From assembly GCF_001644225.1 (NCBI RefSeq), contig NZ_LSTV01000001.1, positions 310,001 to 374,000 of the forward strand: a DNA stretch of 64,000 nt, in the 5' to 3' direction. A program made the translations under genes and the position numbers. Source of the DNA: Microbacterium oleivorans. GTDB taxonomy: Bacteria; Actinomycetota; Actinomycetes; Actinomycetales; Microbacteriaceae. This document shows, in pieces, positions 38,853 through 49,313 of the stretch. How positions within the stretch are numbered: position 1 is the stretch's first letter; every line of letters begins with the position of its first letter. The notes under the pieces were generated by a model that worked only from the letters and a program-made list of their open reading frames with translations, did no database searches and had not been told where the DNA came from.

Positions 38853-41009
38853 ATGCCGACCACGGCAGCCACCGCCCCCAAGACCGCCGCTCGGCGTCGT
38901 CGGGGATCATCGTCGCGCCGAGACGACGAGGCACCCCTCATCCCGATCCTCGCCCGGAAGGTGCGCGAGGTCGAGGCCAAGGCCCAGCGGGGCAAGCTCG
39001 GGCCGACCAACCGCGTCAAGTTCCAGGTGATCGCCTTCCTCGTGCGCGAGGAGCGCGCCCGCGTGAAGGCGGCGTCCGACATCGCCGACGGTGCGCGCGC
39101 CGAGCTTCTGAAGCGTCTGGACGGCGTGGCGACGATCCTCGCGAAGACCGCCGCTCGCGACACCTCGCTCATCCAGCTGCTCGAAGTCGACCAGGCGGCC
39201 TCGCCCGTCGCGCGTCGCATGCGCCGCGACTGGCTCCTCGAGTCCGGGGCCGAGCTGCCCGAGGACGAGCTCATCATCACCGACGCGAAGCCCGTTCAGG
39301 CTCCGGTCGTCCCCGAGGCGATCGCGGACCGTCAGGTCGTGCCGCCGCAGGTCGAGGCCCGCAAGGAGGCCAACCCGTTCCTCGCCCCGGACGTCGCACT
39401 GCGCGCGCCGGTCGCGACGCCGCGACGCCGGCTCGACGGGTGGGAACTGATGGGCCCGCTGTACAAGGCGTTCGAGACCGGTGCCGGGGGAGGGGCCGCG
39501 TCCATGGACCTGCCGCCCGTCCCCGAGTTCGACCGCATCTCGCCCAAGGGGCTCGACGTCATGCCGCACCAGTCGCGGTTCCTCGAGGCCGTCCGCACGG
39601 GGCACCGCAGCTTCCTGCTGGCCGACGAGCCGGGTCTCGGCAAGACGGCGCAGTCGGTGCTCGCGGCATCCGTCGCCGACGCCTACCCGCTGCTGGTCGT
39701 CGTCCCCAACGTCGTGAAGATGAACTGGGCGCGCGAGGTGGAGCGGTGGACCCCGCAACGTCGCGCGACGGTGATCCAGGGTGACGGCGAGACGATGGAT
39801 GCCTTCGCGGACGTCTTCATCGTCAACTACGAGATCCTCGATCGCCACCTGTCCTGGCTCAGCTCGATCGGGCTGAAGGGCGTGGTCGTCGACGAGGCCC
39901 ACTTCATCAAGAACCTCACGTCGCAGCGCTCGCGCAACGTGCTCGCGCTCGCCTCGCGGATCCGCGAGCAGGTGCGCGATCCGCTGCTGCTCGCCCTGAC
40001 GGGTACGCCGCTCATCAACGACGTCGAGGACTTCGACGCGATCTGGCGCTTCCTCGGCTGGACCAACGGCGAGAAGCCCGGGCCCGAGCTGATGGCGCGC
40101 CTCGACGAGACGGGCCTCACCCCCGCCGACAAGGCGTTCTACCCCGAGGCCCGCTCCGCCGTCATCTCGATGGGCATCGTGCGGCGCAAGAAGAAGGACG
40201 TCGCCGCCGACCTCCCCGACAAGCTCGTCGCCGACCTCCCCGTCGAGCTGGACGACGAGTACGGCCGGTCGATCCGCGCCGCCGAGCGCGAGCTGGGCGA
40301 GCGTCTGGCGGCGAAGTACCGCCGGATCATCGAAGCCCGCGGCGACCGCGTCGTCCGTGGCGAGGCCGACGAGGACATCGTGCGTCTCGTCGCGCACGGC
40401 GAGCTCGAAGAGGCCAAGGCTGCCGGCTCCGGCTCCGAGAACGTCTTCACGATGGTCCGCCGCATCGGTCAGGCGAAGGCGCAGCTCGCCGCCGACTACG
40501 CCGCGCAGCTGCAGCGCTCGGTCGGCAAGGTGGTCTTCTTCGCCAAGCACATCGACGTGATGGATGCCGCCGAGGCGCACTTCGCCTCGGCGGGGCTCCG
40601 CACCGTCTCGATCCGCGGCGACCAGACGACGCCCGTCCGCCAGCAGGCGATCGACGCGTTCAACGGCGACCCCGACGTCGCCATCGCGGTGTGCTCGCTC
40701 ACGGCGGCCGGTGTCGGCCTCAACCTGCAGGCCGCCTCGAACGTCGTGCTCGCCGAGCTCAGCTGGACGGCCGCCGAGCAGACGCAGGCGATCGACCGCG
40801 TGCACCGCATCGGTCAGGGCGAGCCGGTCACGGCGTGGCGCATCATCGCGGCGCACACGATCGACACGAAGATCGCCGAGCTCATCGACAGCAAGCAGGG
40901 TCTCGCGCAGCGCGCCCTCGACGGCGATGCGGTCGACCCGACCTCGAGCGACTCCGTGCAGCTGTCGGCGCTCATGCACCTGCTGCGGCAGGCGCTCGGC
41001 GCCGCCTGA
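38853..41009 (+). CDS. SNF2-family DEAD/DEAH-box helicase
   Basis: The 718-residue protein has a basic N-terminus (about 1-60), a helical domain (about 60-200) and a SNF2 ATPase core. Helicase motif I is LLADEPGLGKTAQSVLAAS near residue 260, motif II is VVVDEAHFIKN near 350, motif III is LLALTGTPLIND near 383, and motifs V-VI lie in AAGVGLNLQAASNVVL and TQAIDRVHRIGQGEPV near 645. Such proteins move along duplex DNA or displace bound proteins, in repair or transcription recycling; the exact role is unknown. ATG at 38853 is chosen for the strong AGGAGGA box; the frame is open upstream and would add an Arg-rich extension. Confidence 0.9.
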   Translation: MPTTAATAPKTAARRRRGSSSRRDDEAPLIPILARKVREVEAKAQRGKLGPTNRVKFQVIAFLVREERARVKAASDIADGARAELLKRLDGVATILAKTAARDTSLIQLLEVDQAASPVARRMRRDWLLESGAELPEDELIITDAKPVQAPVVPEAIADRQVVPPQVEARKEANPFLAPDVALRAPVATPRRRLDGWELMGPLYKAFETGAGGGAASMDLPPVPEFDRISPKGLDVMPHQSRFLEAVRTGHRSFLLADEPGLGKTAQSVLAASVADAYPLLVVVPNVVKMNWAREVERWTPQRRATVIQGDGETMDAFADVFIVNYEILDRHLSWLSSIGLKGVVVDEAHFIKNLTSQRSRNVLALASRIREQVRDPLLLALTGTPLINDVEDFDAIWRFLGWTNGEKPGPELMARLDETGLTPADKAFYPEARSAVISMGIVRRKKKDVAADLPDKLVADLPVELDDEYGRSIRAAERELGERLAAKYRRIIEARGDRVVRGEADEDIVRLVAHGELEEAKAAGSGSENVFTMVRRIGQAKAQLAADYAAQLQRSVGKVVFFAKHIDVMDAAEAHFASAGLRTVSIRGDQTTPVRQQAIDAFNGDPDVAIAVCSLTAAGVGLNLQAASNVVLAELSWTAAEQTQAIDRVHRIGQGEPVTAWRIIAAHTIDTKIAELIDSKQGLAQRALDGDAVDPTSSDSVQLSALMHLLRQALGAA

Positions 41010-41103
41010 GCCCGCTCGGCTGGCAGGCGACGCCGTCGCGGCGATAGTGTCATCGAGGCAGCGTCGCCCCCAGCACCAACCCGAGATCACCTAAGGACCC
41101 CTC

Positions 41104-42132
41104 ATGAAGATCGGTATCCTCACGAGCGGCGGCGACTGTCCAGGACTGAACGCCGTCATCCGGGGCATCGTGCTGAAGGGCACGACCACGTACGACATCG
41201 AGTTCGTGGGCATCCGCGACGGGTGGCGCGGCGTGGTCGACGGTGACTTCTTCCCGCTCACGCGCCACGAGGTGAAGGGTCTGTCGAAGGTCGGCGGCAC
41301 GATCCTCGGCACGAGCCGGACGAACCCCTACGAGGGCCCGCGCGGCGGCGCCGAGAACATCTCGAAGACGATGTACGGCCACCGTCTCGACGGCATCGTC
41401 GCGATCGGCGGCGAGGGCACGCTGGCGGCGGCCGACCGGCTGCACAAGGACGGCATCAACGTCCTGGGTGTGCCGAAGACCATCGACAACGACCTCCACG
41501 CCACCGACTACTCGTTCGGCTTCGACACGGCGGTGAACATCGCGACCGAGGCGATGGACCGCCTGAGGACGACCGGTGACTCGCACCAGCGCTGCATGGT
41601 CGCCGAGGTGATGGGTCGTCACGTGGGCTGGATCGCCCTGCATTCCGGGATCGCGGCCGGCGCGCACGTCATCTGCATCCCCGAGCACCCGATGTCGATC
41701 GACGAGATCGCCGAGCAGGTCCAGAAGGCCCACGACCGCGGTCGTGCGCCGCTCGTGGTCGTCTCGGAGGGCTTCACCCTCACCGGCATGGACGAGGCGT
41801 ACAGCGACAAGGGGCTCGACGCCTTCAACCGTCCCCGCCTCGGCGGCATCAGCGAGATCCTCGCCCCCGAGATCGAGCGGATCACGGGCATCGAGACCCG
41901 CGCGACCGTCCTCGGCCACATCCAGCGCGGCGGGTCGCCGTCGGGCTTCGACCGTGTCCTCGCGACACGTCTGGGCCTGCACGCCGCGGACGCCGTCGTC
42001 GACGGCGCCTGGGGCCAGATGGTCGCCATGCAGGGCACTGAGATCGTGCGGGTGCCCTTCGCGGAGGCGCTCGGGTCGCTTCACACCGTGCCGGCGCACC
42101 GCTACGAAGAAGCCGCGGCGCTGTTCGGTTGA
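41104..42132 (+). CDS. pfkA: 6-phosphofructokinase, ATP-dependent (group III type)
   Basis: PFK phosphorylates fructose 6-phosphate in glycolysis. The 342-residue protein has LTSGGDCPGLNAVIRG, AIGGEGTLAAADRL (Gly105) and VPKTIDNDLHATD (Lys125), and the sugar-binding VAEVMGRHVGWIAL. The Gly at the position equivalent to residue 104 in E. coli points to ATP, while the Lys equivalent to 124 is the usual pyrophosphate-enzyme residue; this Gly/Lys mix is known in the ATP-dependent Streptomyces enzymes. AAGGA lies 9 nt upstream of the ATG. Likely promoter TAGTGT near 41045. Confidence 0.94.
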   Translation: MKIGILTSGGDCPGLNAVIRGIVLKGTTTYDIEFVGIRDGWRGVVDGDFFPLTRHEVKGLSKVGGTILGTSRTNPYEGPRGGAENISKTMYGHRLDGIVAIGGEGTLAAADRLHKDGINVLGVPKTIDNDLHATDYSFGFDTAVNIATEAMDRLRTTGDSHQRCMVAEVMGRHVGWIALHSGIAAGAHVICIPEHPMSIDEIAEQVQKAHDRGRAPLVVVSEGFTLTGMDEAYSDKGLDAFNRPRLGGISEILAPEIERITGIETRATVLGHIQRGGSPSGFDRVLATRLGLHAADAVVDGAWGQMVAMQGTEIVRVPFAEALGSLHTVPAHRYEEAAALFG

Positions 42133-42142
42133 GTCGGCTCGC

Positions 42143-43090
42143 GTGACGGGCCCGTCCGCGCGGACCTCGCTGGCGCCCGCCCTGGTGGGTGCCGTGTCGG
42201 TCGGCGTCCTCACCGCCGTCCAGGCGCGCATCAACGGTCAGCTCGGCGTGCGTCTCGAGCACGCCATGGTGGCCGCCGTCATCTCGTTCGGCAGCGGTCT
42301 GTTGCTGATCGCTCTCGTCTCGGTGCTGACCCCGGGCGGGCGTCGCGGTGCGGTCCTGCTGAGCCGCGGCATCCGCGAGCGCAGCATTCCGTGGTGGATG
42401 CTGGTGGGCGGCGCCGCGGGAGCGTTGACCGTCGGAACCCAGGCCGTCGCCGTCGGGATCGTGGGGGTGTCGCTGTTCACGGTCGGCATCGTCGCAGGGC
42501 AGACGGTGGGCGGGCTGATCCTCGACCGGGTGGGGTACGGGCCCGGCGGGGTCGTCGCCGTCACGGTGCCGCGACTGGTCGGCGGCGCGCTCGCCCTGGC
42601 CGCCGTGGGCGTGGTGCTGATCTCGGGGGACGGGCTGGCGGGCGTGCCCGTCTGGATGGTCGTGCTGCCCGTCGTCGTCGGAGCGGGGCTCGCCTGGCAG
42701 CAGGCGACCAACGGCCGGCTGCGGGTGCGCGTCGGGACCCCGGTGACGGCGACGCTCGTGAACTTCACTCTGGGGACGGCGATCCTGGCGGTGCTGGCGG
42801 TCGTCGTGACGATCGTCGACGGACCACCGGCGCCGCTGCCCTCGGAGCCGTGGCTCTACCTCGGCGGTGCGCTCGGCGTGGCCTACATCATGCTGTCGGC
42901 CGCCCTCGTCGCCCGCACGGGGGTGCTCCTGTTCGGCTTGGCCGCGGTGTCGGGGCAGCTCCTCGCGTCACTGGCTCTCGATGTGCTCTGGCCTGCGCCG
43001 GCCGGACCGGGGGTCGTCATCGAGGCCGTCACCGTCGTCATCGGACTGGCCTCGGTGTTCGTCGCCGCGTTCTGGCCCGTCCGGCGCTGA
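42143..43090 (+). CDS. YdcZ/DUF606-type DMT superfamily transporter
   Basis: The 315-residue protein has about ten membrane helices in two repeats of five. Each repeat carries the family motif with QAxxNG (VQARINGQLGVRLEHAMVAAVISFGSG, and later WQQATNGRLRVRVGTPVTATLVNFTLG). It belongs to the drug/metabolite transporter superfamily; the substrate is unknown. GTG at 42143, 11 bp after pfkA, so probably cotranscribed. It is convergent with the Ser/Thr kinase gene. Confidence 0.85.
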   Translation: MTGPSARTSLAPALVGAVSVGVLTAVQARINGQLGVRLEHAMVAAVISFGSGLLLIALVSVLTPGGRRGAVLLSRGIRERSIPWWMLVGGAAGALTVGTQAVAVGIVGVSLFTVGIVAGQTVGGLILDRVGYGPGGVVAVTVPRLVGGALALAAVGVVLISGDGLAGVPVWMVVLPVVVGAGLAWQQATNGRLRVRVGTPVTATLVNFTLGTAILAVLAVVVTIVDGPPAPLPSEPWLYLGGALGVAYIMLSAALVARTGVLLFGLAAVSGQLLASLALDVLWPAPAGPGVVIEAVTVVIGLASVFVAAFWPVRR

Positions 43091-43095
43091 CGCGG

Positions 43096-44727
43096 TCAGC
43101 CGGTCGGGGCGGGCGACGGTTCGGCGGGAGCGGGGCTGTCGGCCGGGTCGGGCTCGGTGACCGCGCCGTCGACGGGTGCGGGGCTCGGCTCGACGGGGTC
43201 CGTGACGCTGTCGTCGACCGTGCTGTCGTCGACGGTGCCCTCGTCGTCGGTGGCGTCGTCGGTCGGGGCCGTCTCCTCCGCCGGCTCCGTGGCGCCCTCG
43301 TCCGGTGTCGCCTCCTCGTCGGGCGCCTCGGTTGTCACCTCGGGCGTCGGCGTCGGTCCCGGCTCGTCCGTTGTGTCCGTGTCGCTCACGGTGTCGACCT
43401 CGTCGGGGGCCTCGTCCTCGATGAGCGGGGCGGTCGGACTGACGTCCGGGGTCGGGTCGGTGACGGGAGCGGGGTCGGGGGGAGCTACCTCGTCGCCGCC
43501 GGCGGTGAGGGCCAGGATGCCGCCGGTCCCGGCGACGAGCGCCGCCGCGGCGGCCGCGGTGATCCAGACCGTCGCTCGGCGCCGCGAGCGTCGGCGGGGC
43601 CGGCGTTCGGCCGGCTGGCCCTCGGCAGGGGCTGCCGAGGCGGGCGCCGCGTCGATGGTGCGCGTCGCCTCGGCTGCAGGCGAAGCGCTGGAGGCGGCCG
43701 CCAGCACACTGGTGGGGGCCGTCGCGGGCGTGGTTGGAGGGGGAGCGGCGTCGCTCGCGGCGGCCCCGGCGGGCAGGAGAGCCTCGGTCGCCGCATCCGG
43801 AGCATGGTCGACAGAGCCCGCCGCCATCGCTGCGCCGGCACTGCCGGCGGCCACCGCGCCGGCAGCGGGAAGCGCTTCGGTGCGGGCGTCGGACGTGGTC
43901 GCGGCGAGCGCGCGTGCGCGCATCGCGACGTCGAGGGCCGTGGGCCGCTCGGCCGGGTCGATGCGCGTCATGTCGCGCAGCAGGTCCCGCCAATCCGGGT
44001 CGAGCTCCGCAGGGATCTCCGGTGGGGCCTCGAGTCGGGCGAGGGCGGTGGCGACGCCGGCCGCGTGGGGGAAGGCCCGCTTCCCTGTCAGGGATTCGAT
44101 CAGGACCAGGCCGAGGGCGTAGACGTCGGCGGGCGGTGCTGGATCGACGCCCTGTACCTGCTCGGGAGCAAGGTAGGCGGCGGTGCCGATCACCTCGCCG
44201 GGGTTCGTCACCCGTGCGGTGTCGACGAGATACGCGATGCCGAAATCGGCGAGCTTGGCGCGGAACTCGTGATCGGGGAGGTGAGACGGTGCGAGCAGGA
44301 CGTTGGATGGCTTGACGTCGCGGTGCACCACGCCGGCGCCGTGTGCGACGTGGAGGGCTTCGCCGAGCTCGGCGGCCATCGTCGCCGCCGCGGACGGGGT
44401 CAACGGTGACCGGGCGATGCGCGTCGTGAGGGTGGGTCCGTCGACGAGCTCCATCACGAGGTAAGGCGGGTCCGCGTCGAGTTGCGCGTCGTAGAGCGTC
44501 ACCAGCGACGGGTGGTTGAGCGCCGCCAGCACGCTGACCTCGCCGCGCGCACGGCTGTCGGCGGCGACTCCGTCGGCCCCCGAGCGCACAACCTTGATCG
44601 CGACTTCTCGGCCGAGGACGACGTCCTCGCCGCGGTGGACGTCAGCCATGCCGCCGCGGCCGAGCGTCTCACCGAGACGGTAACGGCCGCCCAGCAGGTC
44701 GTCTGCGTGGTCGGTGGTGTCGGGCAT
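43096..44727 (-). CDS. Membrane Ser/Thr protein kinase (Hanks type)
   Basis: The 543-residue protein has an N-terminal kinase domain (about 14-270) with LGRGGMADV, the catalytic Lys in VAIKVV, HRDVKPSNVLL, KLADFGIAYL and AAYLAPEQVQG. A linker follows, then one membrane helix (VWITAAAAAALVAGTGGILAL, near 400) and an extracytoplasmic tail rich in Pro, Thr, Asp and Glu without PASTA repeats. The ATG at 44727 is chosen over the ATG 6 nt upstream because GGAGG stands 6 nt before it and directly touches the first one. Substrates are unknown. The PP2C gene at 5 kb could be its phosphatase. Confidence 0.92.
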   Translation of the reverse strand: MPDTTDHADDLLGGRYRLGETLGRGGMADVHRGEDVVLGREVAIKVVRSGADGVAADSRARGEVSVLAALNHPSLVTLYDAQLDADPPYLVMELVDGPTLTTRIARSPLTPSAAATMAAELGEALHVAHGAGVVHRDVKPSNVLLAPSHLPDHEFRAKLADFGIAYLVDTARVTNPGEVIGTAAYLAPEQVQGVDPAPPADVYALGLVLIESLTGKRAFPHAAGVATALARLEAPPEIPAELDPDWRDLLRDMTRIDPAERPTALDVAMRARALAATTSDARTEALPAAGAVAAGSAGAAMAAGSVDHAPDAATEALLPAGAAASDAAPPPTTPATAPTSVLAAASSASPAAEATRTIDAAPASAAPAEGQPAERRPRRRSRRRATVWITAAAAAALVAGTGGILALTAGGDEVAPPDPAPVTDPTPDVSPTAPLIEDEAPDEVDTVSDTDTTDEPGPTPTPEVTTEAPDEEATPDEGATEPAEETAPTDDATDDEGTVDDSTVDDSVTDPVEPSPAPVDGAVTEPDPADSPAPAEPSPAPTG

Positions 44728-44786
44728 GTGCATCCTCCGACCGCGGCGTCCCTCACCGCGCTCGAGGCCACGCTAAACGCACGACG

Positions 44787-44821
44787 CCGCGCCGACACCG
44801 GGGTTGACGGTGTCGGCGCGG
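44787..44821 (-). terminator. Terminator after msrB
   Basis: A perfect 13-bp stem (arms 44787-44799 and 44809-44821) with a 9-nt loop lies just past the msrB stop on the minus strand, before the kinase gene. A TTTAG follows a few bases later. Confidence 0.75.
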
Positions 44822-44848
44822 CCTGCAAGCGGGGCGGTGCCCCGGAGG

Positions 44849-45253
44849 TCAGTCGTTCTTCGGGGTGAACGACAGCGACAGCGAGTTCATGCAGTAACGG
44901 TCGCCCGTGGGGGTGCCGAAACCGTCGGGGAACACGTGCCCCAGGTGCGAGCCGCAGTTCGCGCAGCGCACCTCGGTGCGCACCATGCCGTGGCTGCGGT
45001 CCTCGATGAGCTCGACGGCCTCCGGGCGGACCGACTCGTAGAAGCTCGGCCAGCCGCAGTGCGAGTCGAACTTGGTGCCGCTCTGGAACAGCTCTGCGCC
45101 GCACGCGGCACAGGTGTACAGGCCGGCGCGGTCCTCATCGAGGAGTTCGCCCGTCCACGCGCGCTCCGTCCCGGCCTGCCGCAGGACGGCGTACTGCTCG
45201 GGAGTCAGCTCCTCCCGCCACTGCTCGTCGGTCTTCTCCACGCGATAGCTCAT
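44849..45253 (-). CDS. msrB: Peptide-methionine (R)-S-oxide reductase
   Basis: MsrB repairs the R form of methionine sulfoxide with thioredoxin. The 134-residue protein has the two zinc CxxC pairs (TCAACG near residue 48 and RCANCGS near 97), GWPSFYE and the catalytic Cys in GDRYCMNSLSLSF near 122. No signal peptide, so cytosolic. The ATG has GGAAGGAAG upstream. It is divergent from the DUF3263 gene. Confidence 0.96.
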   Translation of the reverse strand: MSYRVEKTDEQWREELTPEQYAVLRQAGTERAWTGELLDEDRAGLYTCAACGAELFQSGTKFDSHCGWPSFYESVRPEAVELIEDRSHGMVRTEVRCANCGSHLGHVFPDGFGTPTGDRYCMNSLSLSFTPKND

Positions 45254-45340
45254 GTGTTCTTCCTTCCCTCGACATATTCAACCGGACGAACCGCCCCGAT
45301 GTTCCGGGGTGTCGGAGGATCTCGGTCGTAACGTGGGGGA

Positions 45341-45601
45341 GTGCCCCTCTCCGATCGCGACCGCGCCGTCCTCGATTTCGAGGCGCGCTGGCACGGGCAC
45401 TCCGGGGCGAAGGAGGAGGCGCTGCGCGCCGAGCTCTCGCTGACCCCTGCGCGCTACTACCAGCTGCTGGGGCGGATCCTCGAATCAGCGGATGCCGTCG
45501 CCTACGATCCGGTCCTCGTGCACCGTCTGCGGCGGCTGCAGACTGCGCAGGAGCGGGAGCGGCGCACCCGCTCCAGGGTGCTCCCGGCATCCGCCCGGTA
45601 G
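45341..45601 (+). CDS. DUF3263 protein
   Basis: The 86-residue protein starts LSDRDRAVLDFEARWHGHSGAKEEALRAELSLTPARYYQLLGRIL, which is the DUF3263 signature and resembles a small helix-turn-helix. The function is unknown. It begins a conserved actinobacterial run of DUF3263, LytR_C protein, cold-shock protein and groEL. TAACGT at 45329-45334 ends 6 nt before the GTG. Confidence 0.88.
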   Translation: MPLSDRDRAVLDFEARWHGHSGAKEEALRAELSLTPARYYQLLGRILESADAVAYDPVLVHRLRRLQTAQERERRTRSRVLPASAR

Positions 45602-45610
45602 CATTCTCGG

Positions 45611-46243
45611 GTGCCGTCTCCGACCTCCCCGCCCGAGCCAGAGCAGCCCACCGCCGCGGACCCGTCCGAGACCGCGGCGCGCTCCGCAGTGAAGGATCGC
45701 TTCGACGACCTCCCGGCCCGTCCGGCTCGGATCGGGGCGCACCGCGCCGAGACCCCGCGGCTGCGCGTCGGCGTCATCGTGCTGTGGTCTGTGGTGGCCA
45801 CCGTCGCCATCGTCGCGGCGGGGGTGCTCAGCACCCTGTTCGCGACCGGTCGTCTGGACTTCAGTGCCCGTTCGGCGCCCGGTTCGTCGTCGCAGGTGGT
45901 CGCTCCGCAGGTGGACACGTCGTACGAGGTGCTCGTGCTGAACGCGACCCCCGACGCCGCGCTGGGTGACGCCGTCCGCCAGGACGTGATCGCCGCCGGG
46001 TGGGCGGAGGCGGACGTCCAGGAGAGCAACGCCAGCTCCGACGACTTCCCGACCACGACCGTCTATTACGGCTCGACCGCCGATGAGGCTGCGGCCCGCG
46101 GTCTGGCGGATGCGATCGGCGGCGCCGAGGTCTCCCTCGACGACACGTATCAGGTCGTCGCGCCGCCCGAGACGGCGAGCGCCGGCGGTGATCCGCGATC
46201 GCAGCTCGTGGTGATCGTCGGGCTCGATTTCGGCTCGGAGTGA
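45611..46243 (+). CDS. LytR C-terminal domain membrane protein
   Basis: The 210-residue protein has a cytoplasmic acidic start, one membrane helix (VGVIVLWSVVATVAIVAAGVLS, near residue 55) and an extracytoplasmic LytR_C domain (YEVLVLNATPDAALGDAVRQDVIAAGW, near 105). It lacks the LCP catalytic domain, so it is not a cell-wall ligase itself. The GTG start follows TAGCAT (45599-45604) by 6 nt; that hexamer contains the TAG stop of the previous gene. Confidence 0.88.
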   Translation: MPSPTSPPEPEQPTAADPSETAARSAVKDRFDDLPARPARIGAHRAETPRLRVGVIVLWSVVATVAIVAAGVLSTLFATGRLDFSARSAPGSSSQVVAPQVDTSYEVLVLNATPDAALGDAVRQDVIAAGWAEADVQESNASSDDFPTTTVYYGSTADEAAARGLADAIGGAEVSLDDTYQVVAPPETASAGGDPRSQLVVIVGLDFGSE

Positions 46244-46349
46244 GCCCGTCCGCGGCGACTCGGCCGTCGCGTGTTTCGCCGCCGTAAACACTTCGGTTCG
46301 GGAGTGTCAACAAAGCCGGGAACCGCCGGATCCGGCACGGGGCCGTGGC

Positions 46350-46355
46350 TAGCAT
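46350..46355 (+). promoter_or_regulatory. Likely -10 element of the cold-shock gene
   Basis: TAGCAT lies 32 nt before the ATG, giving a leader of about 25 nt that carries AGGAG. Confidence 0.45.
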
Positions 46356-46386
46356 TTCGGGTGTCCCACAGCTTCAGGAGATGCGC

Positions 46387-46590
46387 ATGACCCAGGGAAC
46401 CGTCAAGTGGTTCAACGCCGAGAAGGGCTTCGGCTTCATCACGCTCGGCGACGGACAGGATGTCTTCGTCCACTACTCGAACATCGAGATGTCGGGGTTC
46501 CGCGTGCTCGAAGAGGGTCAGGCCGTCGAGTTCACCGTCGGAACCGGGCAGAAGGGCCCGCAGGCCGAATCCGTCCGCGTCGTCGCCTGA
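46387..46590 (+). CDS. Cold-shock protein, CspA family
   Basis: This 67-residue RNA chaperone has the RNP1 motif KGFGFITL and RNP2 DVFVHYS of the OB-fold, and starts [16 protein letters not shown] at 46387 is chosen because AGGAG stands 6 nt before it, whereas the ATG at 46381 would touch that box. It has the usual size and charge. Confidence 0.96.
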   Translation: MTQGTVKWFNAEKGFGFITLGDGQDVFVHYSNIEMSGFRVLEEGQAVEFTVGTGQKGPQAESVRVVA

Positions 46591-46600
46591 CGCCGGTCGG

Positions 46601-46975
46601 TCAGCCCGCGTAGCGGGCGAGGAACGGCCCGCTCAGCTCGGGCGGGTTGAGTTCCGCGTCGTCGTCGGCCTCGTCGATGGCCCGCGCGACGGCGTCGAAG
46701 TGCTCCCACCCGACCAGTTCATCCCGCCACTCGGCGGTGTCCCAGCGGAGGTAAGCCTCGTAGCCGGGCTCCGAGAGATCGCCGTTCTCGGCGGCATCGG
46801 ATCGACGGGCACGGAGATGCTCGAGCGTGGTGAGGCAGAGACCGGGGCTCATGCCGCCGTCGTCGGTCGTCAGAGCGACGGCGTACAGGTGCTCGCCGTC
46901 GAGGGTGGCGACGGCGTCGTCGAACGCGGCGAGAGTCGCCTCGCGCACCAGTGCACGGATGGCGGGGCGGCTCAT
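46601..46975 (-). CDS. Small DUF4303-like protein
   Basis: The 124-residue protein begins SRPAIRALVREATLAAFDDAVATLDGEHLYAVALTTDDGG, and has RWDTAEWRDELVG later. The pattern resembles DUF4303, whose function is unknown; the assignment is tentative. The ATG at 46975 has AAAGG upstream; ATG at 47005 would add 10 residues. The stop is 10 bp from the convergent cold-shock gene. Confidence 0.6.
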   Translation of the reverse strand: MSRPAIRALVREATLAAFDDAVATLDGEHLYAVALTTDDGGMSPGLCLTTLEHLRARRSDAAENGDLSEPGYEAYLRWDTAEWRDELVGWEHFDAVARAIDEADDDAELNPPELSGPFLARYAG

Positions 46976-47087
46976 CCGGGGACCTTTGCGGACGTCGTCA
47001 TCCATTCCTCCGTGCGGTGAGGAGGCCGTCGCCGCGGTGCTCGCCGCGGCGTGTGCCACGGTAGCGCGAGCCGGTGTCGCGCGGCTT

Positions 47088-47108
47088 GCACTCCCTAGGG
47101 TCGAGTGC
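47088..47108 (+). promoter_or_regulatory. CIRCE-like HrcA operator 1 of groEL
   Basis: GCACTC, nine bases, GAGTGC: the core of the CIRCE inverted repeat with its exact 9-bp spacer. It lies within the spacer of a probable promoter (TTGCAC at 47086-47091, 17 bp, CAGAAT at 47109-47114). Confidence 0.75.
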
Positions 47109-47117
47109 CAGAATGAT

Positions 47118-48831
<1,714 letters not shown>

Positions 48832-48850
48832 TCCACCGCTGAACGGCTCA

Positions 48851-48882
48851 CGAAGGGCCCCTCCTCCGGGAGGGGCCCTTCG
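48851..48882 (+). terminator. Terminator of groEL
   Basis: A perfect 14-bp GC-rich stem (48851-48864 and 48869-48882) with a 4-nt loop lies 20 bp after the groEL stop. There is no T-run. The same 41-bp sequence (48849-48889) is repeated at 49266-49306. Confidence 0.85.
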
Positions 48883-49048
48883 TCGTCCGGCTACGGCCCA
48901 GGCTTCCGCAGAGTCTCGTGCAGAAGTCAAGGGAGCATCCTTCTCAGTCGAAGCGGACGAGTCTGGGTCCAGGCGTCGAGCACGCAGCAGTGGTGGTCGT
49001 CATCGCGCAGCGTCGCACGGGCCGTCACGTCGATTCGAGGAGGTTCCC

Positions 49049-49243
49049 ATGACAGACCACGATGACTCCGCCGCCCACGCCGACGACGCGCCCCCGCGGA
49101 ACGGTTCGGACAGCGACGGGACCGAGAAGCCCGGAGGTCTCGGCAAGGACGGCACCATCCCCGCCGATCCGGACGGCGTCGCCGCCGGGCACAGCGACAC
49201 CGCGTCCCACTTCAACGCGGAGGAAGACGAGGACGCGTCCTGA
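49049..49243 (+). CDS. Small acidic hydrophilic protein (64 aa)
   Basis: The protein is 64 residues, rich in Asp, Glu, His, Ser and Gly, with no hydrophobic segment, so it is probably disordered. GAGGAGG stands 6 nt before the ATG, a strong ribosome site, which supports a real gene. I do not recognise the family. It lies between two copies of the same terminator sequence, so it is transcribed as a single unit. Confidence 0.65.
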   Translation: MTDHDDSAAHADDAPPRNGSDSDGTEKPGGLGKDGTIPADPDGVAAGHSDTASHFNAEEDEDAS

Positions 49244-49267
49244 CGGGCGGGAGACGTCTCGTCAGCA

Positions 49268-49299
49268 CGAAGGGCCCCTCCTCCGGGAGGGGCCCTTCG
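49268..49299. terminator. Bidirectional terminator, second copy of the groEL hairpin
   Basis: The perfect 14-bp stem (49268-49281 and 49286-49299) is identical to the one after groEL. It stands between the convergent small acidic gene and the WXG100 gene and can serve both. Confidence 0.85.
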
Positions 49300-49313
49300 T
49301 CGTCCGCCGACGG

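Noticed and set aside
41104..42132. Pyrophosphate-dependent phosphofructokinase
   Set aside because: Lys125 would fit, but Gly105 in GGEGT marks the ATP-using group known from Streptomyces.
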